From Arabidopsis thaliana (taxonomy: Eukaryota; Streptophyta; Magnoliopsida; Brassicales; Brassicaceae): a stretch of 64,000 nt of DNA. The notes beneath the pieces are model-generated. The model saw nothing but the letters and a program-made list of their open reading frames with translations, did not search any database and was not told the origin of the DNA. A program made the position numbers and the translations under genes. The stretch is taken from assembly GCF_000001735.4 (NCBI RefSeq), contig NC_003076.8:2356001-2420000 (forward strand). Direction: 5' to 3'. Below are positions 26,678 to 37,010 of this stretch, piece after piece; within the stretch, counting starts at the first letter, position 1; every line of letters begins with the position of its first letter.

Positions 26678-28495
26678 TTACTCCGCCATGTGGCCACCTC
26701 CACCTCCGTGTTTACCTCCTCCAAATTTGTGTTTACCTCCTCCGATTTTGTGTTTACCCCCTCCACTCCCGGACATACCACTTTCCGACATACCTCCTTC
26801 ACTTCCAGACATACCTCCTTCACTTCCTGACATACCTCTTTTCTTTCCGAATTTACCTCTAAGACCTCCGTGTTTACCTCCTCCAATTTTGTGTTTACTT
26901 CCGCTACCCCCAGACATACCACCTCCGGACATACTTCCTTCACTTCCAGACACACCTCCTTCACTTCCTGACATGCCTCCTCCACTTCCGGACATGCCTC
27001 TTTTCTTTCCGAATTTACCTCCAAGACCTCCGTGTTTACCTCCTCCAATTTTGTGTTTACTTCCACTGCCCCCAGACATACCACCTCCGGATATACCTCC
27101 TTCACTTCGAGACATACCTCCTTCACTTCCTGACATGCCTCCGGACATACATTTTTTCTTTCCCAAATTAGCTTTGAGTTTACTTTTTCTACTTTTGGAT
27201 TTACCTCCTCCACCTCCGGACATACCTCCTTCACTTCCAGACATACCTTCTTCACTTCCTGACATGCCTCCGGACATACTTTTTTTCTTTCCCAATTTAG
27301 CTTTGAGTTTACTTTTTTTACTTTTGGATTTACTTCCTCCACCACTGGACATACCTCCTTCACTTCCAGACATACCTTCTTCACTTCCTGACATGCCTCC
27401 GGACATACCTTTTTTCTTTCCCAATTTAGCTTTGAGTTTACTTTTTTTACTTTTGGATTTACTTCCTCCACCACCAGACATACCTCCTTCACTTCCAGAC
27501 ATACCTTCTTCACTCTCGGACCCTCCGGACATACCTTTTTTCTTTTCGAGTTTAGCTTTGAGTTTACCTTTTCCACTTTTGGATTTACCTCCTTCACCTC
27601 CGGACATACCTCCTTCACTTCCAGACATACCTTCATCCCCAGACGACATACCTTCTTCACCTTCGGACTTACCGCCTTTACCTCCAAATTTACTTTTTCC
27701 ACCCCCGGACTTGCCTTTTTTACCACCGAATTTACTTTTTAACATCTTCTTACACCAAGCCTTAAGCCCACCTTTAGACTTTGCCTTTGACTTTTTGATC
27801 AGACTTTGAGCTCCTCCTGCTCCTGCTCCCGAATTCGGTGGAAGTCCTGCCGGAGGTGGATTATCCTTCGGCTTTACTCCCATCCTACGTCTGCATCACA
27901 CAAAAAAGTATGTATATATACTTAGAGACCAATTAAGAAAACGAACGAAGTTCAATATTTATAAAGTACGTTAACAAATGAAGTTCAATATACTTTTAAA
28001 CTATAGGTTTATGAATATTATATAATTAAGCATAAATCTCGAGTGATCTCAATATAAGCTGTTATAATAATCTTACTTAACAAGCCACATGATGAGACCA
28101 AGTGCTGTCGCTCCAAAAGAGCCACCGGCCGTGAATCCTGTCGCCAAGACAACCGTGGCTATCGTAGCTGGTACGAGAACAGGACTAAATATGATGAAAA
28201 CCGGGGTGCTTACGACTAATGCTGCGGCAGAACCAGCGAGGGTTACACAGGCGAAACCGACGAAGATTACGGAGGCCACAGAAGCAATAATAATCTTAAT
28301 AACCTCCAACAGTGGCATGAGAAAAGAGAACATACTGAGAAAAGAAAACTTTCTTCCATCTCTCTCTGAAAGAGATAGAGAAGGAAAAAATCTGCCCTCT
28401 CTCTGTGACAGGGACAGAAAAGGAAACCTATTTCTGCCCTCTCTCAGTGACAGAGACTGAGCTGATGATGGCTTTTGACTTAGTTCTTCGCTCAT
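26678..28495 (-). CDS. GRP17: Oleosin-type pollen-coat protein, pollen hydration factor
   Basis: GRP17 is the major pollen-coat oleosin, needed for rapid pollen hydration on the stigma. Exons 28077-28495 and 26678-27890 give 543 residues, matching the known protein. The N-terminus carries three copies of a SLSxREGR-type motif (about residues 15-50) before the oleosin hairpin (MFSFLMPLLE; knot PVFIIFSPVLVP). Exon 2 opens KRRMGVKPKDNPPP, then has a basic Lys/Gly region. Four long repeats of GMSGSEGGMSGGG plus a KSKLKAKLGKKK block follow, then shorter repeats with HKIGGGKHGG, ending GGGGHMAE. The alternation of acidic Ser/Glu and basic Lys blocks is striking. Confidence 0.97.
26690..27650 (-). 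repeat. Long coding repeats of GRP17 exon 2
   Basis: Repeats of roughly 130-170 bp built from smaller tctggaagtgaaggaggtat-like units (minus strand). Several copies are nearly identical (for example around 27160-27330, 27290-27440 and 27400-27530), which points to recent unequal exchange or conversion. Other frames stay open across the array only because of this composition. Confidence 0.8.
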
Positions 28496-28564
28496 ATTTT
28501 CTGATCGGATTGTTGTGTTTTGGTGATGGTAAGAGAGAGAGGGCTTTTATGAAGGAGTTGTGTG

Positions 28565-28650
28565 GTCTCTACTACGTGCACGGTACACACACATGCATGC
28601 TCCATGCAAAACGATTGGAGTGAATGGAGATCTACGCTACGTCACGTTAC
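28565..28650 (-). promoter_or_regulatory. Shared oleosin-GRP promoter block (long form)
   Basis: Reads tacgtgcacggtaca, then catgcatg, then ccatgcaaaacgat, then gagatctacgctacgtcacg. On the gene strand it combines ACGT cores, an RY-like CATGCATG and a GTGCACGTA end. A TATA-like cataaaagc lies between it and the start codon (about 28545). Confidence 0.65.
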
Positions 28651-30211
28651 ATGTCCTTCTTTATATTTTCTCTTTTCGTGTGTGTGTGTGTGGGTTGTCA
28701 TGTTTTGTAGGCCTTCTATTTATTGTTTCTTGTAAAATTCAAATGTTTTCTTCCATTCCATATTTCCATTGCTTTATGGAATATCAAAGCGTGAAGAAAT
28801 CTTTATCGTTATATTACGTATATTAGCCATATCATATGTGATTACTAAGTTAAATATATGATTTTGATGAATTTCGATTGAAATTACTTGACTGGAAGAT
28901 GGTTAATATAGGTCATGAATATGAGATCTTCGAATTACTAGTGACGAGAGGTCGCTCTCAATGGTGAATTTAGTATTACAAAACTAATTATAAGAAATTA
29001 TGGGTCCAAGGGTTTTGAAACCTCCTAATCATAAAAAAAAAAAAAAAAAAGAGTTATGTAGCTCAAAACTAGGTGTAGGCTCGCTTTGACGAAATTATGA
29101 TATGTATGTCTAGAAATTCACGATTTATTAGAAATTCTTGATTTAATTGTACTGAAAAGGAGTTGGGGTTTGGCTAACGCTAACGGCCGGGTTCAATTTG
29201 CTCTTCTAAAATTGGTCCAATTTATCTTGAAGGTTGTATGAAGATATATAGCCCAATATTTTGGTTTCGAATAGAATTGAAAAAGCTAAAAGTGTTACAA
29301 ACTTGAACCAAGTAATACATGCCCATATATAAGCCCAATCAATGAATTCGTCTTCTTCAACGTCCAACCCCGGAAGTCAACCTCGATCGGATACACACAT
29401 ACATATATACAAGTAGTTCCGTGATTTTTGTTGAAGAATCCCTTCTAACTCATAAACATAACCGTGATATATAACACCTAGATAAGGTTTTTGTTCGTGT
29501 TGCAGATATAACAATAGACGAGAGCTGAGAAACAAAAGTACTAGTTTCTAGCATTTGGTGTTTAATTACATGAGTGAGAAACTAATACAAACATCCATTT
29601 TATATTACAAAAAATGCATCACAATCCAACTAATATATATCTAATCATAATCATGATTGCAATTTTTGAGAAATTGATTGTTAATTAATAATTATAGAGC
29701 CGAAATTAACAATGAAAAATTGACAGGTTTCTTAACATAAATAAGATTAGTTTTTTTTTAATAATAAAATTAAAAAGCAATACTTTTGAGTTTTAGGTGA
29801 AACAGTAACAAATTTAATTTTCATTTTAAAGAAAACATAGAAATAGTAGCAAGTTCGTTTAATAAAAAAAGTCTTAGCTAGCTTTCGATGGTTTTTCTTC
29901 CAAAAAGGTAATGGAGAAACGACAATTTCAATGTCTCACGATTGAATCATTCACATAGTCACATACAGTTGCTTTGGTTAAACTGGATCCATTCTATGTA
30001 TATACGCTATAGTACCGATTAATTACTTCATTTAAACAAAGCATTGTTTCATAGTTAATTTCTTTGTACCATGCTATACATTAATAGAAATGATATTTGA
30101 AACATGTAGTTTCTTCTACGGTAATTAATATTTACTAAAAAGAGATGGATACATGAGGTTTAATTTATGAAACCTAATAATTAAGTTTCAAGTTGCTCCA
30201 TATGATCATCC
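28651..30211. other. Spacer between GRP17 and GRP16
   Basis: AT-rich, with poly-A at 29033-29050. The part at 30070-30190 is a 3' flank block shared with GRP19, GRP20 and the giant oleosin gene. No gene is seen. Confidence 0.5.
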
Positions 30212-31206
30212 TTACCACCACGCAAGCCGTTTACCTCCTCGCGCTCCCTCCGGTTTATGTCCTGGCTTTTTCCCCGGTTTACCCCCCCATGCTCCCCCGG
30301 GTTTATCTCCCGGTGCTCCTTCCGGTTTATCTCCCGAAGCTCCTCCCGACGCTCCTCCAGGTCCTCCTCCCGACGCTCCTCCAGGTCCTCCTCCCGACGC
30401 TCCTCCAGGTCCTCCTCCCGACGCTCCTCCCGACGCTCCTCCCGACGCTCCTCCCGACGCTCCTCCCGACGCTCCTCCCGACGCTCCTCCAGGTCCTCCT
30501 CCCGACGCTCCTCCCGGTTTATCTCCTCCTCCAGACGCTCCTCCTGGTTTATCTCCCGACGGTCCTCCTGCTCCTGACATTTCTCCCGGTTTATCTCCAG
30601 ACGCTCCTCCCGACGCTCCCGGTTGATCTGCTTTGGTTGGGGCTCCTTTCGGAGCTGGATTGTTCTTCGGTTTTACTCCAATCCTATGTCTACATCACAC
30701 ACACAAGTGTACATGAAACTATTTAGATTTTTTTTGTGTGCTGAAAACATCCATTATTCAACATTAGAACCAATAAAACATGCATTATGCAGGTTCGTTG
30801 TAGATGCACACATGCCTTATAATATATGATATGTAAGACGTTTGATAAATAGTGGATATATGAGATGTGCACCTCGAGGGTTTGAATAGGGTTTTCAAAA
30901 AACTTTAGTCATGGAAAAAATAATAGTAAATTGAATAAATAAATTTTACTTAAAGAGCCAAAGTATGAGAGCAAATGCCGTCACTCCTAGGGCAACTGCA
31001 GCGGTAGCCCCTCCGACTAGGAAAGTAGTGGCTATAGTGGCTGGTACGAGAATCGGACTGAAGATGACAAAAAGCGGTGTGGCTATGGTTAGTCCCACAA
31101 TTGAGGCACCGAAGGTTATACCGGCGAACACTAAGAAGACTACAGATGCTACGGCAGCGATAACCACCTGAAAAAACTGTACAACTGGGATAAGAAACGA
31201 GAGCAT
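30212..31206 (-). CDS. GRP16: Oleosin-type pollen-coat glycine-rich protein
   Basis: Exon 1 (30950-31206) encodes the hairpin starting [13 protein letters not shown], with knot [12 protein letters not shown]. It is spliced in phase 2 to exon 2 (30212-30689), giving 244 residues. Exon 2 begins [18 protein letters not shown], followed by GGASG tetrapeptide-like repeats (coded by 12 bp units) and GDKPGGA/GxKPEGA repeats, ending LAWW. Composition is very rich in Gly, Ala, Ser and Pro. Exon structure and phase match the other cluster members. Confidence 0.93.
30336..30520 (-). repeat. 12 bp and 24-27 bp tandem repeats in GRP16 exon 2
   Basis: Around 30421-30489 the 12-mer acgctcctcccg repeats about six times almost perfectly; on its left are longer units that include ccaggtcctcctc. 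All periods are multiples of three, so slippage keeps the frame. Confidence 0.85.
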
Positions 31207-31290
31207 TTTGTGAGTTACGTTTGATCTCTATTGTTGCTACTCTAATCGGATGTTTGTTGAAAGATAGAGGGCTTTTATGAAAAGAGTTGT

Positions 31291-31372
31291 GTGGTGTACG
31301 TGCACGGTACGGTACACATGCATGCTCCATGCAAAACGATGGGAAGTAAATAGAGATCTACGTTAACTCACG
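31291..31372 (-). promoter_or_regulatory. Shared oleosin-GRP promoter block (long form)
   Basis: Reads gtgtacgtgcacggtac, then catgcatgctccatg, then caaaacgatggg and gagatctacgttaactcacg. The final ACGT doublet is degraded compared with the neighbours. Confidence 0.6.
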
Positions 31373-32573
31373 CCAAATTGTGCACACACAACACAAACAA
31401 AAAACAAAAACAAAAAAAAAGTCACGCCTGATTTGCTTCTTCTTTTGTGTGGCGTTAACGTTTCATGTATTGTTTAAGATAATTTTCTATATATTTAATG
31501 TACGATAAATAATTAAGAAGTTACAAGGTCCGGCTCAGGTCCGTTGTACTTGTTTCAGTCAAAGCATAATTACAACTTACAAGTACGTAATAATGACCCA
31601 AAAAAAAGCGATGACCTAAAACATTGAACTAGGTAAATTAACCTTTGAGGATGGGTAGTTGTCCGTACCAATCGCGATTTCTCACATTTCTCGGCAGCTC
31701 TCACTCCTCCTCACTTCATCATTTGGTTCAAAGACTGACTTTTGTTTTTGATGAAATTTGGTACGGACACTTCGAACAACTCAAACTTGACCACAATATA
31801 TAATTTTAATATGTGTCTCTTGACTAAACATTTTTCTCTAGTTCTCATATAACTTTTGTAGGCCTTAATTAACATCAAATTATCTTCTGTGAAACAAACA
31901 AAAATAACTCAAATTATATCTTTGATATTATTGTGTTTTGATGAAATAGCAGAGCTTGATTTTTACTTTTGTTGTGATACATAGATGTTTTGTTCAATTC
32001 CAATGCATCAACTTTTAACCCCAAAAAAAGAAGAAGGCTTTTGTGTTTCTCCTTTTTGCCATAAGAATGGTTTCTTTTTGGTTATATTTGTTATTAGCTA
32101 TATAGCCCATATGCAATTACCGAGTGACATGATTAAGGAGAAAATCCGCAGAGACATTTAAAAGTTGTGAAGGCGTAAACTCTGTTTTAAAGATATAACA
32201 GTCTTGAAAGCCTTTACTTTTACTAAAAAATTTCATCTATTTAGTATTATAACCCTTGCATATACTATTAGCGATTAAGTGTAGATATAGTAGTGAACTT
32301 GCAACACATCCCAAAACCCATCTATGGCAATCTCAATGATATTACTTCATTAAAAAAATACAATAAAGACGATTACATTTTATTATACTTTTTGTAACAC
32401 ACGATATACATCAATGGAATGATATTCGGAGGTAACTAGTATTTTTATTAAAGAGAGGATAGATCAATTTTTATTTTTATTTATGGAACCCCAGTAATTT
32501 AGTATGATCAAGTTCCTTCATACATCATCCCAAATTAGGAAACGCCTAATCGTATTTCCCCGATTCTGCTGGA
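31373..32573. other. Spacer between GRP16 and GRP19
   Basis: AT-rich. The shared 3' flank block is at about 32400-32510. No gene is seen. Confidence 0.5.
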
Positions 32574-33184
32574 TTAGACGCCGGAACCTGCTGGGTTAGA
32601 CGCCGGAGCCGGTGGCGTCAATCCTGGAATTTTTGGTAGGTCCCTCCCTGTACGTTTCCTACATACAATCACATACTTCTGATTACTAAATTAAATTCGT
32701 TGATTTGTGTTTGTATAAACTAAAGATTATGAATCGAACATGAACCAGGTTTAAACCAAACATGATAAAGTTTAGTAAGGTTATACATTCTCAAAATCAA
32801 TAACTATTAACTATACCATATATAACCGAATGTTCATCCCTTGAAATGTATATTATATGTCTAATCATGCATATAAATAAGTTCCCATGTAGATGCATAT
32901 GCCTAAAACTACATTTCAATAAAAGTAAACCAAATTGCAATAATTTACTTGTAGAGCCACGAAAGGATGGTGAAAGCCGTGGCACCAAAGGAACCGGAGG
33001 CTGTGAAACCTGAAGCTAGCAATGTAGTGGCTATAGTCGCTGGCACGAGAACGGGACTGAAAATGACAAAAAGTGGTGTGCTTATGATACATGCGACCAC
33101 TGAGCCGCCGAGGGTTATACCGGCGAATGTCAAAAGAGCTAGTGCAACCCCGGCGGAGAAGACCGCCTGAATAATCTCAAACAT
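32574..33184 (-). CDS. GRP19: Short oleosin-type pollen-coat protein
   Basis: Exon 1 (32949-33184) encodes MFEIIQAVF and the oleosin hairpin with knot [12 protein letters not shown]. Exon 2 (32574-32658) codes only for KKRTGRDLPKIPGLTPP and a short Pro/Ala/Ser tail ending GSGV. The total is 106 residues, the smallest cluster member, with almost no exon 2 repeat. An in-frame ATG at 33271 would add 29 residues; I chose MFEII because it matches the protein I recall. The first residues of exon 2 (TGRDLPKIPGL) are the key to aligning GRP20 and the giant oleosin gene. Confidence 0.92.
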
Positions 33185-33280
33185 CTTTGGGATGATCAAG
33201 TTAAACGGCTGGGATTTGGTCTGATCGAATGGTTTATGATTTAGTGGTGGGAAGAAGTGGGGTTTTATCAAGAACTAGTG

Positions 33281-33368
33281 GAAGTCTACGTGAACGCTAC
33301 GCTACACATTCATGCTCCATGCAAAACGATCTGAATGAAAATGGAGATATGTGTTACGTCACGTCATT
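33281..33368 (-). promoter_or_regulatory. Shared oleosin-GRP promoter block (long form)
   Basis: Reads tctacgtgaacgctac, then cattcatgctccatg, then caaaacgat and tgttacgtcacgtcatt. Confidence 0.6.
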
Positions 33369-34467
33369 GTCTCTCTTTGGTTTTCTGTGGATTGTCACGG
33401 TTTTTGGCCTTTTCCTTGTTTTAATATGTGTTATGATCTTGATTTCGTATCCCTAAATTTCTGTTTTTAAAGAAGAAAATACAGATTTGAGTTCGTGACT
33501 ATCACATTTTCCTAAGAAAATTTGTAACAAAAAATACCTTTAACAATGGTAACAAGAATTTAGAGTTCGATAAACGAGAAAAAATTGGATAGCCATATCG
33601 CTTAGTATAATAAAGAAAAATCTAAAAAAGCTAAGATTCGACCAATTTTTTTTTTTTTTTTTGATCTACTGAATCGTAATATTAATTTTAGTTTATGATT
33701 GTGGCTCTTTATCAGCACGTCTGTGACCATAGAATATTAAGTATATAACCGATCGATGTCCGAATACATGACCAATTTTTGCAACTGATTCTAATTAATT
33801 TCGATTTAAAGTACTTGATTGAAAGATAAAATGATGAATCGAATATGTTAAGGGCTTATTATTAGCCATGGACTAATTGTTCGGTTGTTCCTTTGCGCAA
33901 TGGTCAGTAATGGTCAAAGCTTTGACTATTTTAAATTGTATTTAATTTTCCATTTGACCCTTGGCGGAGCTGCAAGAGCATGCATTGTCTCACTGATTTA
34001 TTGTCCTTTACTCCTTTTATTTATATTTATATACAGGAATTTATGATTAATTTGTTTCGAATAAATTTGTAAGTACTTTGAGGAAAAAAAAATTAGGTTT
34101 GGCTTTCTAATTGGAAACCAGTTACGATGGTCGAAACAAGAATTCCAGTGTGCAAGACTCACTTATTCAGACGGGTGATATGATGCACTCGCGTCAAATC
34201 CAAATGTTTAAGGTTAAAATCGGTTATATATATAACCTCGTTTTTAAAATATTAAACAATAAACATGCATATATATGTTATTGTTTCTGTAGCACGGCAT
34301 ACATCAATAGAATGACGATTGAGAAATTTAGTTTCATCAGTACGTAATAATTAGTACTTAGCAAAAAAAAGAAGTGGATAAATATCTTTAATTTATGGAA
34401 TTTCAATGGTTGTAGAGCAAATTTTTCCATATCGTCATGCATCCTTGTCTATGTCCTTGACTAATTT
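33369..34467. other. Spacer between GRP19 and GRP20
   Basis: AT-rich, with poly-T at 33646-33661. The shared 3' flank block is at about 34288-34405. No gene is seen. Confidence 0.5.
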
Positions 34468-35044
34468 TCACGCGCCCGGTTTAGCTGCTGGTTTAGCTGC
34501 TGGTTTAGCGGCAGGTGCAGCAGGGGCAGGGGCAGCGGGAGCGGCTGGGGCAGCTCCACCTGCTGCGGCAGCACCTGGAATTTTAATTGGAAAGTCTCTA
34601 CCCGTATATTTCCTAAACACAAAAAAAAGTGTGGTTATAAAAAAAATTGTGGTTTAATTTACCGGCTTGTGTGCGCATGCATACATATTAAAAAAAGAAA
34701 TTATGAATGTTTTTGGGGGTTAATTACTTGTAGAGCCACATTAAGATGGTGAGACCCGACACACCAGAGGTGCCTCCGGCCATTAAACCTGAAGCAAGAA
34801 TAGTGGTGGCAATACCCGCGGGTACAAGAACGGGGCTAAAAACGAGGAATAGCGGCATGGACGCGAATAGTGCCACGGCTGTGCCGGTTAGAGATATACC
34901 GGCCAGCAACAAGAGGCATATTGCAGCTTCAGTGGCAAAAAAAGCCGTCATAACACCCTTGAGCGTCGGCTTTTGTCTTCGTATCTCGTCGTCGCGACGA
35001 CGTTTTTTCTTTCCAAAAATCAAAGAGAGTGGAAAGGGCGCCAT
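34468..35044 (-). CDS. GRP20: Oleosin-type pollen-coat protein
   Basis: Exon 1 (34728-35044) starts MAPFPLSLIFGKKKRRR and encodes a basic head, then KPTLKGVMTAFFA and the hairpin with knot PLFLVFSPVLVP. It splices in phase 2 through a 115 bp intron to exon 2 (34468-34612). Exon 2 opens KKYTGRDFPIKIPG and continues as Ala/Pro repeats with AAKP units. The total is about 153 residues; an in-frame ATG at 35131 would add 29. With the giant gene to the right it forms a subgroup whose exon 1 has the RRQKPT/KPTIKGV sequence not found in the GRP14/16/17/18 subgroup. Confidence 0.88.
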
Positions 35045-35118
35045 AGCTTGTTTGATATCGGATGATTGTGGAATTTCATGAATTAGAAGAGTGGATTTTA
35101 ATGAAGAGAGAGTGGTGT

Positions 35119-35190
35119 GGTCTACGTGCACGGCACCTGCTTACCCCATGCGAAACGATGCGAGTGAATGTTGAGCTCTACGTCACGTCA
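35119..35190 (-). promoter_or_regulatory. Shared oleosin-GRP promoter block (long form)
   Basis: Reads gtctacgtgcacggcac, then ccatgcgaaacgatg, then gagctctacgtcacgtcaatg. Confidence 0.6.
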
Positions 35191-35778
35191 ATGCCTCTTC
35201 GTCTTTCTTTCTTCATGCGAAAATGGTCACACTTTCTTGTAAAAAAAATAGTTGTAGGTATTTTGGTTTATTTTCGGATTTCGGTTTGGGTAGGTACCGT
35301 TGGTTGGTTTGATTAGTTCAGTTTTCGTTAAAATTTGATTGAATTATAACCTCAAAGTCATTTTTAATCGGTTGGACTATATATTTCGTTTGGTTCAATT
35401 AGATTTAATTTGCTGTGGTTTTGATAAGAGTTTGTTTCGGTTGTGATATTATAGCTTACATGTTTTAAAAATCGAATACAGTGAAATAAATGAATAAGTA
35501 TGATTAACTAATTGAAATATTGAGGATTGAAAACTCGAGTGCTCTCAAACATAGCGATCTGAATCTTCAATAGAGCAAATAGGATAATTTTCGGCATCCA
35601 ATAAATGGAATGTTATAAGATGTTAAAGAAGACTCGTATATTAATAAAATGATATTTGAGAATTTTAGTTTCTTCAACACGTAGTTAGTAATTATCAACT
35701 AGATTTAATTTTGGAATTCTAATGATTACATGCATATTAAAAATATCCATATCATCTTTCATTGTCCTCCGTATCTTT
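35191..35778. other. Spacer with shared GRP 3' flank
   Basis: No gene. The part at 35638-35725 resembles the 3' flanks at 30070-30190, 32400-32510 and 34288-34405, and is probably the original 3' end of the giant oleosin gene's tail. Confidence 0.5.
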
Positions 35779-37010
35779 TCATTTCTTTGGTTTAGCCGGT
35801 GGTTTTGCTGCGGGCTTTGCGGTCGGTTTTGGTTTAGATGTTGGTTTTGTTGTTGGTTTCAATTTTGGTTTCGTTGCCGGTTTTACTGTCGGTTTGATAC
35901 CGGTTTTGATGTTCGCTTTGCTGCCGGTTTTGCTGCTGATTTGACCATCGGCTTTACAATCGGTTTTGATAGTGGTTTTGCTACCTTTTTAGATGTTGGT
36001 TTAGATGATGGTTTTGCTACCGGTTTAGATATTAGTTTTGCTGGCGGTTTTGTAACTGGCTTTGCTACCGACTTTGATGTTGGCTTTGATACTGGTTTTA
36101 CCATAGGTTTTGATACTGGTTTTGATGTTGGCTTGCCTGCTGTTTTTTCTATCGGTTTTGATACAGGCTTTGCAGTTGGTTTTGCTATCAGCTTTACAGT
36201 CGGTTTTGATGCGGGTTTTCCTACCGGCTTTTTTGTCAGTTTAGATGTTGGTTTTGTTGCCGACTTTGTAATTGGCTTTGCTACCGGCATTGGTGTTGGT
36301 TTTGAAGTCGATTTTGCTACTGACTTTGATACTTGTTTTGCCACCGGTTTTGCTGTCAGTTTTGATGTTGGCTTTGCTGGCGGTTTTTCTATCGGTTTTG
36401 CTGCTGATTTTGCAAACGGTTTTACAGTCGGTTTTGATGGTGGATTTGATGCAAGTTTTTTCGTCGGTTTAGATGTTGGTTTTGTTGTCGGTTTTGTAAC
36501 TAGCTTTGCTGCGGGCTTAGATGTTGGTTTTGCCATCGATTTTGCTACCGGCTTTGATACTGGTTTTGCCTTCGGTTTGGCTTTTGGTTTTGATGTTGGC
36601 TTCGCTGCCGGTTTTGCTGTCGGTTTTGCTACTGGTTTTACAGTCGTTTTTGATGTTGGCTTTGCTTCTGACTTTTTTGTCGGTTTAGATGTCGGTTTTC
36701 TAACTGGCTTTGCTACCGACTTTGATATTGGTTTTGTTGTTGACTTTGATATTGGTTTTGCCACTGGTTTTGTTGTCGGTTTTGATGATGGCTCAATTGT
36801 TGGCCTTGTTGTTGGTTTACCTGCTTCTTTGGATGATGGTTTAGCTATTGATTTTGTTGTTGGTTTAGATATCGGTTTTGTTACAGGTTTATTCGTTGGT
36901 TTAGTTGATGGTTTAACTACCGATTTAGATGTTGGTTTAGTTGATGGTTTAGATGACGGTTTAGATGATGGTTTAGATGTCGATTTAGTTGTTGTTGGCT
37001 TTGTTGTTGG
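35779..37010 (-). pseudogene. Lys-Pro-rich tail cut off from the giant oleosin exon 2
   Basis: Directly after the TAA at 37011-37013 the same minus-strand frame continues for 376 codons as KPTSKP, AKPISK and KPVAKP units, down to 35883. Near 35890 the frame shifts by one base, and the same kind of units run on to a stop at 35779 (ending KPPAKPKK). Repeat periods of 12 bp and multiples are obvious (plus strand: ggttttgctaccggc-like units). A parallel repeat copy at 36817-36850 has aaa where the stop is taa, so a single substitution explains the stop. I infer that this was once coding. It may still be transcribed as 3' untranslated sequence. Confidence 0.65.

Noticed and set aside
26629-27809. 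Long extra frames on both strands over GRP17 exon 2 (VKEVCPEV-type and LPPSLPDIP-type)
   Set aside because: GRP17 itself is well known and occupies the correct frame; the others result from stop-free codon repeats.
30336-30520. Regular short repeats that could look like a CRISPR array
   Set aside because: The units are contiguous coding 12-27 bp repeats in a plant gene, without spacers.
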